Below, piece by piece: positions 41,544-46,527 of a stretch of DNA of 46,527 nucleotides (positions are counted from its first letter, which is position 1; each line of letters starts with the position of its first letter). The DNA is taken from the NCBI GenBank assembly GCA_027717595.1, contig JALLOF010000001.1, positions 64,001 through 110,527 on the forward strand. The letters run 5' to 3'. The translations under genes and the position numbers were made by a program. The notes under the pieces were generated by a model. The model ran no database searches, had not been told where the DNA came from, and saw only the letters and a program-made list of their open reading frames with translations. The DNA is from Nitrospinae bacterium AH_259_B05_G02_I21 (GTDB lineage: Bacteria > JADFOP01).

Positions 41544-42161
41544 ATGTTCGGAGACCTTCTGCATTGGACCATCCAATGGGCGCAAAGCCCCTACGGCGCG
41601 GCGGCGCTCTTTGTGGTTGCCTTCGCCGAGAGCTCCTTCTTCCCCATCCCACCTGATATATTGCTCATCTCTCTGGGTATCCTCTCGCCTCCGCTGGCGC
41701 TGCTTTACGCCACCATCTGCACGGTGGGAAGCGTGCTCGGCGGGATGTTCGGCTACCTCATCGGACTCAAAGGCGGCAAGCCCATCCTGGAGCGCCTCAT
41801 CGCCAGAGATAAAATCGTCGCCGTCCACAACTACTTTGATCGCTACAACGTATGGGCCGTCGGGATTGCCGGCTTCACCCCCATCCCGTACAAGGTCTTC
41901 ACCATCGCGGCAGGCGCCTTTTACATCAACTTTCGCCTCTTCGTCCTGGCCTCGTGTCTCGGCCGAGGCGGGAGGTTTTTCCTCGTCGGCGGCCTAATCC
42001 TAGCTTTCGGCCCAGAGATTCAGTACCTTCTGACCAGGTACCTCGGATGGGCGAGCATCCTGTTCGTCGCCCTGCTGGTGGGCGGTTTCCTCGTGCTGCG
42101 CAAGCTCCCCACGCCCTGGAAACCTTCTCCCGAGCCGGTCCAGACCCAAGAGACGCCCTGA
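41544..42161 (+). CDS. DedA/YqaA-family membrane protein
   Basis: The 205-residue protein has four to five hydrophobic segments and the DedA superfamily pattern: VVAFAESSFFPIPPDILLIS (about 24-43), a glycine-rich GSVLGGMFGYLIGLKGGK re-entrant region, GIAGFTPIPYKVFTIAAG and LGRGGRFF. It resembles the YqaA subgroup. Several DedA members are now known as undecaprenyl-phosphate or phospholipid translocases. Its location with uppP and GDP-mannose genes fits recycling of the lipid carrier, though that is an inference. It follows manB by 18 bp and precedes manC by 6 bp. Confidence 0.87.
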   Translation: MFGDLLHWTIQWAQSPYGAAALFVVAFAESSFFPIPPDILLISLGILSPPLALLYATICTVGSVLGGMFGYLIGLKGGKPILERLIARDKIVAVHNYFDRYNVWAVGIAGFTPIPYKVFTIAAGAFYINFRLFVLASCLGRGGRFFLVGGLILAFGPEIQYLLTRYLGWASILFVALLVGGFLVLRKLPTPWKPSPEPVQTQETP

Positions 42162-42167
42162 GGGCCC

Positions 42168-43208
42168 GTGGCGTTGTCTACCCTGTACGGCGTCATCATG
42201 GCGGGAGGCCGGGGGACCCGGTTCTGGCCCGTAAGCCGCGAGCGGCTGCCGAAGCAGCTCGTCACGCTCCTTGGGCCCGAGACCCTCTTGGAGCGAACGG
42301 TCGAGCGGCTAAAGCCCCTCATCCCGCCCGAGCGGCTCCTCATCGTCACGGGGGCGGACCACGCCCGCACCATCCGGCGCCACCTCCCCGACATCCCCCG
42401 CAAGAACGTCTTGGCCGAGCCCGAGGGGCGAAACACGGCTCCCTGCATCGGTCTGGCCGCGTGCGAGATCGCCCGGCGCGAAGACGGTGCGGCCATGGGG
42501 GTCTTCCCGGCCGATCACCTCATCGCCAAGGAGGGCGAGTTTCGCAAGCTGGTGAAGGGAGCGGCCCAACTGCTGCGCTCCCGCCCGGAGGCCCTCATCA
42601 CCTTCGGGATGGAGCCGACCCATCCGGCCACAGGATACGGGTACATCAAGCGCGGCCCCGAGGTGGCCCGCGCCCAGGGCTACACCATCTATGACGTCGA
42701 GTCCTTCGTCGAGAAGCCCGACCTGGCCGCCGCCCGCCGGTATGTCAAGAACCCGAGCTATCTCTGGAACGGCGGGGTGTTCTTCTGGCGCGTCGAGACC
42801 CTCCGGGCGGCCTTCGAGACCCATCTGCCCGAGATGGCCAAGGGCCTGGAGGCGATAGACGGAATCCTAGGCCGAAGGGACGCCTCAAAGCGGCTGAAGG
42901 CCATATACCCGCGGCTGCCGGCCGTCTCCATCGACTACGGGATTATGGAGCGGGTCGAGACGGCCCTGGTGATTCCATGTGACGTGGGCTGGTCGGACGT
43001 GGGCAGCTGGAAGAGCCTGGCCGACGTGCTGGAGTCCGCGGGCAACGTCGTCTTCGCCCCCCGCCACCTCGTCGCCACCGTCGGGCTTGAGGACCTCATC
43101 ATCGTGGCCACAGACGACGTGGTCCTCGTATGTCCGAAGGACAGGGACCAGGACGTCCGGCGGCTGGTGGAGGACCTTAAGGCCCGTGGCCTAAGCCGCT
43201 ACCTCTGA
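42168..43208 (+). CDS. Mannose-1-phosphate guanylyltransferase
   Basis: The 346-residue single-domain enzyme joins mannose 1-phosphate and GTP into GDP-mannose. The nucleotide loop GGRGTRFWPVSRERLPKQ (13-30), AEPEGRNTAPCIGLA, FPADHLI, GYGYIKRG, FVEKPD and WNGGVFFW are all present. IDYGIMERV and DVGWSDVGSW come later. It lacks the C-terminal isomerase domain of bifunctional ManC/AlgA. The GTG start at 42168 has GAGG just upstream. GDP-mannose would feed polysaccharide, LPS or glycoprotein synthesis, but no glycosyltransferase is encoded in this window. Confidence 0.95.
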   Translation: MALSTLYGVIMAGGRGTRFWPVSRERLPKQLVTLLGPETLLERTVERLKPLIPPERLLIVTGADHARTIRRHLPDIPRKNVLAEPEGRNTAPCIGLAACEIARREDGAAMGVFPADHLIAKEGEFRKLVKGAAQLLRSRPEALITFGMEPTHPATGYGYIKRGPEVARAQGYTIYDVESFVEKPDLAAARRYVKNPSYLWNGGVFFWRVETLRAAFETHLPEMAKGLEAIDGILGRRDASKRLKAIYPRLPAVSIDYGIMERVETALVIPCDVGWSDVGSWKSLADVLESAGNVVFAPRHLVATVGLEDLIIVATDDVVLVCPKDRDQDVRRLVEDLKARGLSRYL

Positions 43209-43229
43209 TCCAACCAGGACCGGGGACCC

Positions 43230-44051
43230 ATGGGAACTGCGGAAGCACTTACCCTGGGGATCGTCCAGGGGCTTACGGAATTCCTGCCTGTCTCATCCTC
43301 AGGCCACCTCGTCGTGGCCCAGGCCCTGCTCGGTTTCCGCGAGCCCGTGCTATTGTTCGACATCATGGTCCACCTGGCGACGCTCGGTTCCCTGGCGGTG
43401 GTCTTCCGGGCCGATCTGGCTTGGCTGTGGCGTTCAGCCCGACCGGCGCAGCGCGGGGGGCGGGCGGCCGACCTCCCCCCGACCCAACGGGCCGAAGGAC
43501 GGCGCTTCGTCTGGCTCCTCATCATAGGTACGCTTCCCACCGGGGTCATCGGGCTGCTCTTTCACCGGCCCGTGGAGCGGCTTTTTACCCAGCCGGCCGT
43601 GGTGGGGGCGATGCTCGTGGTCACCGGGGTGGTGCTTTGGGCCACCAAGCGGGCGCCTATCGGTCGGCGCCGCATCACCGCCATGGGCTGGGTCGATGCA
43701 CTCATCATCGGCGCCGCCCAGGGGTGCGCGCTCATCCCAGGCATTAGCCGGACGGGCACGACCATCGCGGTTGCGCTCTTCCTCGGGCTGGAGCGAGACC
43801 TTGCCGCCCGCTACGGCCTGCTGCTTGGAGTCCCCGCCATCGCCGGGGCGGTGGTGGTGGGAGCGTTCAAGGGCGGGGCGGCGACCACAGGTCTTGGGGC
43901 GACCCTCACCGCCATGGGCGTGGCCTTCGTCATGGGCTACGTGGCCCTGCGGATCCTGCTTAAAACGGTAGTGGCCGGACGACTGGCGGCCTTCGCCCCA
44001 TACTGTTGGGTAGTGGGACTCGTGATCCTGGCTACGGCCGCGGTGGTCTGA
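43230..44051 (+). CDS. uppP: Undecaprenyl-diphosphatase
   Basis: UppP (BacA) dephosphorylates undecaprenyl diphosphate to regenerate the lipid carrier for cell-wall and polysaccharide synthesis. The 273-residue membrane protein has the two signature loops LGIVQGLTEFLPVSSSGHL (about 9-27, catalytic Glu17) and LIPGISRTGTTIAVALFLG (about 168-186). A loop of about 20 hydrophilic residues (RSARPAQRGGRAADLPPTQR, about 68-87) is present. The gene end overlaps the convergent HEAT-repeat gene by 20 bp. Confidence 0.96.
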   Translation: MGTAEALTLGIVQGLTEFLPVSSSGHLVVAQALLGFREPVLLFDIMVHLATLGSLAVVFRADLAWLWRSARPAQRGGRAADLPPTQRAEGRRFVWLLIIGTLPTGVIGLLFHRPVERLFTQPAVVGAMLVVTGVVLWATKRAPIGRRRITAMGWVDALIIGAAQGCALIPGISRTGTTIAVALFLGLERDLAARYGLLLGVPAIAGAVVVGAFKGGAATTGLGATLTAMGVAFVMGYVALRILLKTVVAGRLAAFAPYCWVVGLVILATAAVV

Positions 44052-45411
44052 ATCGCAGCTGGCGGAGCTCCTCCAGCTCGGGCGGCTTGAGGGGCGGTGG
44101 AAGATCGAGGGTTTCCATGGCTTGGCGGGCCGCCCTCGCCACGGCCGGTCGCCGACTCAACGCAGCCCGGCGCAGAAGCGCGGCCGCCGCCTCACCCCCC
44201 TCGCTCTTGAGGGCCTGCACAGCCGCCCGCCGGGCGCTCGGGTCGACCTCGGGGTCCACGGCCGCCCTGGCCAGGAACTGAACCACCTCTTCGCCGCCCA
44301 TCTTCTCAAGAACCCGCACCACCCGCACCTGGCTCGCCGAGTCGCTCAGGAATGTGGCGATAAGCGCCTGGGCGGCGTCCTGGTCGCGCATCTCCGCCAT
44401 CGCATCGATGATGGCCCGGCGCACGGCGCCGCGCTCGGTCCGAAGCCTCTCCTGGAAAAACGCCGTCACCCCGGGCCCACCAAGCTCGCTCAAAGCCTCC
44501 ACCGCGGCTCTCCGGGGGAACCCTTCGCTGTCGTAGTGCGCGATGATGGGCTCCACGGCCCGCGCCTGGCGGGTGGATACGAGACCGCGGAGCACCCCCT
44601 CGATGGGCGCCCTGGGGTCGTCGAGCAGGCGGATGAGGCCGTTGGTGGCGTCGTCCGACCCAATGTGGCCGAGGGCCACGCAGGCGGCGCGGCGGACATC
44701 CTCGGAGGCATCTCCCGTGGCGGCCTCGACCAACAGGGAAACGTAGATGGGCTGTTGGGTCAGGCCCATGTCCTCGGCGGCATGGAGCCGGATGCGCTCC
44801 TCGGAGGAGCGAAGGAACCGCACGAGGGGGTCTTCCTGCTGACCCTTCCCGGAAGCGGTGGCGCGAAGGGCCTCGACCGCCTGGCGTCGCACCGACGGGC
44901 TTGGGTCCTCCATGGTCTCCTCGAAGAAAACCCCCAGGTGACCATCGCCGTTCAAGAGGGCCAAGGCCCCCACGGCGTACTCGCGGGCGATGGGGTCCTG
45001 GCTGCGGGCTAGGCTCAGGAGGCGGGCCTCCACCGTGGGTCCATCGATGGCCGCCAGGGACTTGACGGCCTCTTCGCGAACGGCGATGTCCTGGAGCATG
45101 GCGGTGATGAGGGGCTCGATGGCCAATGGGTCCTTCAGCCGCCCCAGGGCTTTCGCAGCCGCATTGCGGACGAAGAGCTCCTCATCGGAGCGTAGGGCCT
45201 CGATCAGGGCCTCTACATCCTCTGAAGACTTCCCCCACACGCCCAGCCTATTGGCCGCCTGCATCCGCTGGCGCCAGTCGGGGTGGGCCTTGATGATGCC
45301 GAGCTCGCGCTTGACGGGCGGGGAACAGCCGGCCGCATAAGCCGCCACGGTAGCGACGAAGCACCAAACTATCGCTTGGGAAAGACCGGCGGGAAGTCGA
45401 TACGGAGGCAT
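44032..45411 (-). CDS. HEAT-repeat lipoprotein
   Basis: From ATG 45411 the 459-residue protein has a lipoprotein signal (AYAAGC, Cys about 29) and about 12 HEAT or PBS-lyase-type helical repeats. Examples are DEELFVRNAAAKALGRLKDP, ASEDVRRAACVALGHIGSDD and FPRRAAVEALSELGGPG. These alpha solenoids bind protein partners and no enzymatic motif is seen. The longer frame to 45561 overlaps the upstream ccmI-like gene and is rejected. It follows the cytochrome c biogenesis genes by 25 bp, but a link to them is only positional. Confidence 0.88.
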   Translation of the reverse strand: MPPYRLPAGLSQAIVWCFVATVAAYAAGCSPPVKRELGIIKAHPDWRQRMQAANRLGVWGKSSEDVEALIEALRSDEELFVRNAAAKALGRLKDPLAIEPLITAMLQDIAVREEAVKSLAAIDGPTVEARLLSLARSQDPIAREYAVGALALLNGDGHLGVFFEETMEDPSPSVRRQAVEALRATASGKGQQEDPLVRFLRSSEERIRLHAAEDMGLTQQPIYVSLLVEAATGDASEDVRRAACVALGHIGSDDATNGLIRLLDDPRAPIEGVLRGLVSTRQARAVEPIIAHYDSEGFPRRAAVEALSELGGPGVTAFFQERLRTERGAVRRAIIDAMAEMRDQDAAQALIATFLSDSASQVRVVRVLEKMGGEEVVQFLARAAVDPEVDPSARRAAVQALKSEGGEAAAALLRRAALSRRPAVARAARQAMETLDLPPPLKPPELEELRQLRFRPPRP

Positions 45412-45436
45412 GGTGCGTGGTGGGGACAACGGGCGA

Positions 45437-45841
45437 TTACCGCAACTTCGCGCCGCAGCCGGAACAGAAGTCGTGATCGGGCTTGGCCACGTGCCCACAC
45501 GAGGGACAGGCATCCGGGGCGGGAGGTGGCACAGACACCTCCGGGCCCTCGAGGGCATCAAGCTTCTTCAAGACCCCGATGGCCTCGGCCTCGAACTCCT
45601 TGTGCATCGCCTGGTAGTCGGCCTCGGAGAGCTTGCCGCTGGCCCGGTCGAACTCGAGCTCCTTAATCGCCTCGTAGGCCAGGTGCTTCTGCGTCAGGAG
45701 ATCTTCACGCGCCTGGCCTCCATCGCCGGACGGCCCCAGGGGCTGCGCATCCTCCACCTCGCGCCACACCAGAGGATAGGCGACGGCCGCCAGCACGCCG
45801 ACGGCCAAGAGTCCTTGGGCCGCTACAATCCAGAGGCTCAT
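45437..45841 (-). CDS. CcmI-like membrane protein with C-terminal zinc ribbon
   Basis: This 134-residue protein has one N-terminal membrane helix (about 4-24). A helical cytoplasmic segment KHLAYEAIKELEFDRASGKLSEADYQAM is present (cited here as residues 52-79), resembling the N-terminal region of CcmI/CycH, in which LEFD-x-x-x-GKLS is typical. A short Pro-rich stretch leads to a zinc ribbon CPSCGH at about 111-116 and CSGCGAKL near the end. It lacks the TPR domain of full CcmI. It overlaps ccmH by 4 bp, so a role in presenting apocytochrome c or stabilising the complex is likely but inferred. Confidence 0.8.
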   Translation of the reverse strand: MSLWIVAAQGLLAVGVLAAVAYPLVWREVEDAQPLGPSGDGGQAREDLLTQKHLAYEAIKELEFDRASGKLSEADYQAMHKEFEAEAIGVLKKLDALEGPEVSVPPPAPDACPSCGHVAKPDHDFCSGCGAKLR

Positions 45842-46377
45842 GCGTCAAACTCCTCGATCTCTCGGGCGATCCTTCGGGAATAGTCGTCAGCCTCCGAGGG
45901 CTCGGGCGACACCACCTCGAGCGCGTCTTCGCGCCGCTGCATGGACCGGCGGGTGAAGAAGACCACGGCGACCCCGCCGACGAGCAGGCCCGCAACGGGC
46001 AGCAGCCAGACCAGCCACGCAAAGCCCTCCCGCTTCGGCCTCAAGAGCACCCAATCGCCGTACTTCGTCGTGAAGTACGCCTTGACGGCCTCGGGACTCT
46101 CCCCGGCCGCGAGCTTCTCGGCTATCAGCGCACGCATCTGGGTGGCCAGCTCCGTGGGGCTGTCAGCGACCGAGAGGTTCTGGCAGATGGGACAGCGCAA
46201 CTCACTGGCCACTTCGGCCACCCGCGGGTCGAGCGTCACATCCTCGGGGCGCTCGGGGGCGGGGATGGTAGCCTCGCCCCCCCGGGCGGCGCCGGCCGGT
46301 GAGGCGGCCGCAACGAGCCCGAGGGCTATGACGAACCCCGCACAAGCGGTTCTAAGGCCTTGGCCAAGATCTCCCAT
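45838..46377 (-). CDS. ccmH: Cytochrome c-type biogenesis protein CcmH
   Basis: CcmH is the periplasmic membrane-anchored thiol protein that keeps the apocytochrome c CXXCH motif reduced for heme attachment (system I). The 179-residue protein has a signal peptide (about 8-30), the redox motif RCPICQNLSVADS (about 60-72), and then KAYFTTKYGDWVLLRPKREG (about 104-123). A membrane helix follows (about 125-145). Its start overlaps the end of the CcmG-type gene by 52 bp, which is long. It is followed with 4-bp overlap by the CcmI-like gene. Confidence 0.93.
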   Translation of the reverse strand: MGDLGQGLRTACAGFVIALGLVAAASPAGAARGGEATIPAPERPEDVTLDPRVAEVASELRCPICQNLSVADSPTELATQMRALIAEKLAAGESPEAVKAYFTTKYGDWVLLRPKREGFAWLVWLLPVAGLLVGGVAVVFFTRRSMQRREDALEVVSPEPSEADDYSRRIAREIEEFDA

Positions 46378-46527
46378 TGAACGGCTCCTGCCCGCTTGAA
46401 GACAATCTTGCCCTTCCGGTCGATGATAAAGGTCTCCGGCACGCCGTAGATGCCATAGTCGATGGATATCTTCCCCGTCGTGTCCTGCCCATTGGGGAAG
46501 GTTAGCTTGAACTGCTCGATGAAGGCT
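46326..46527 (-). CDS. CcmG/DsbE/ResA-type thiol-disulfide protein (C-terminal part)
   Basis: The frame entering from the window edge encodes FIEQFKLTFPNGQD, YGIYGVPETFIIDRKGKIV and KRAGAV before a TAG at 46328-46326. This is the C-terminal half of a thioredoxin-fold CcmG/ResA-type protein, with the cis-proline loop GVPETF typical of the family. It would reduce CcmH or apocytochrome c in the periplasm. The catalytic CxxC and the membrane anchor lie beyond the window. It overlaps the ccmH start by 52 bp. Confidence 0.85.
   Translation of the reverse strand, partial: AFIEQFKLTFPNGQDTTGKISIDYGIYGVPETFIIDRKGKIVFKRAGAVQWEILAKALEPLVRGSS

Noticed and set aside
1-46527. tRNA, rRNA, prophage or insertion sequence
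   Set aside because: No conserved rRNA segments, no cloverleaf-like sequence with a TTCRANNC arm in the gaps, and no transposase, integrase or phage structural motifs were found.

Overview
This 46.5-kb GC-rich window is chromosomal housekeeping DNA from a diderm (Gram-negative-type) bacterium. Evidence for an outer membrane is the MlaE/F/D-type lipid transport genes, a LolB-like lipoprotein, several lipobox proteins and the Ccm cytochrome c genes. The gene mix (DUF1844, DUF2905, a TatT-type TRAP system, K+-dependent membrane pyrophosphatase, DciA with DnaB) fits an uncultured deltaproteobacterial, Nitrospinota, Tectomicrobia or NC10-like lineage, but sequence alone does not settle the taxon. 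No rRNA, tRNA, transposase, phage gene or CRISPR array was seen.

Layout. (1) 1-3033, plus: end of ruvC, ruvA, ruvB, a DUF2905 membrane protein and queA. (2) 3030-3338, minus: an HU/IHF-type protein sharing a CTAG stop with queA. (3) 3680-6010, plus: class I aminotransferase, a dolichol-kinase-like membrane protein and a YacP/NYN ribonuclease-like protein. (4) 6026-13137, minus: a protein-quality-control island. hsp20 has its own promoter and is followed by dnaK, a short DnaJ, htpX, grpE, an FmdB zinc ribbon, full-length dnaJ and a DUF1844 protein. (5) 13334-17103, minus: a four-gene TRAP transporter with a TatT subunit (TPAT type). (6) 17235-25859, minus: one long gene run of rpsF, ssb, rpsR, rplI, dnaB, alr, mlaE, mlaF, mlaD and a large exported protein built from about twenty WP/FP repeats. 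(7) 26108-27202, minus: ychF, preceded by a 0.5-kb non-coding island of short ordered repeats. (8) 27754-39931, minus: plsC, trxB, dciA, a TPR lipoprotein, a lolB-like gene, ispE, prs, rplY, pth, hppA, a cupredoxin lipoprotein, a type III polyketide synthase and an ICMT-family methyltransferase. (9) 40149-44051, plus: phosphomannomutase, DedA/YqaA-type membrane protein, mannose-1-phosphate guanylyltransferase and uppP. (10) 44032-46527, minus: end of a CcmG/ResA protein, ccmH, a CcmI-like zinc-ribbon protein and a HEAT-repeat lipoprotein.

How it works together. The window covers DNA repair and replication (RuvABC, DnaB, DciA, SSB), translation (S6, S18, L9, L25, Pth, YchF, QueA), folding under stress (Hsp20, DnaK, two J-proteins, GrpE, HtpX) and envelope construction (Mla, Alr, PlsC, IspE, GDP-mannose synthesis, UppP).

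The points most worth following are: (a) the repeat island at 27.3-27.7 kb, with five nearly contiguous 9-mers related to TTAGACAC arranged head to head and flanked by two 47-bp direct repeats; (b) a shared TTGACA-N6-CACTCA promoter architecture before dnaK and hsp20 with no visible CIRCE; (c) a near-identical FT[VI]SD[KR]RHWA segment at the N-termini of both GrpE and the DUF1844 protein of the same operon; (d) the WP-repeat protein attached to the mla genes; (e) a type III PKS plus ICMT pair resembling bpsA-bpsB; and (f) a DnaJ that keeps only one of the two zinc centres.
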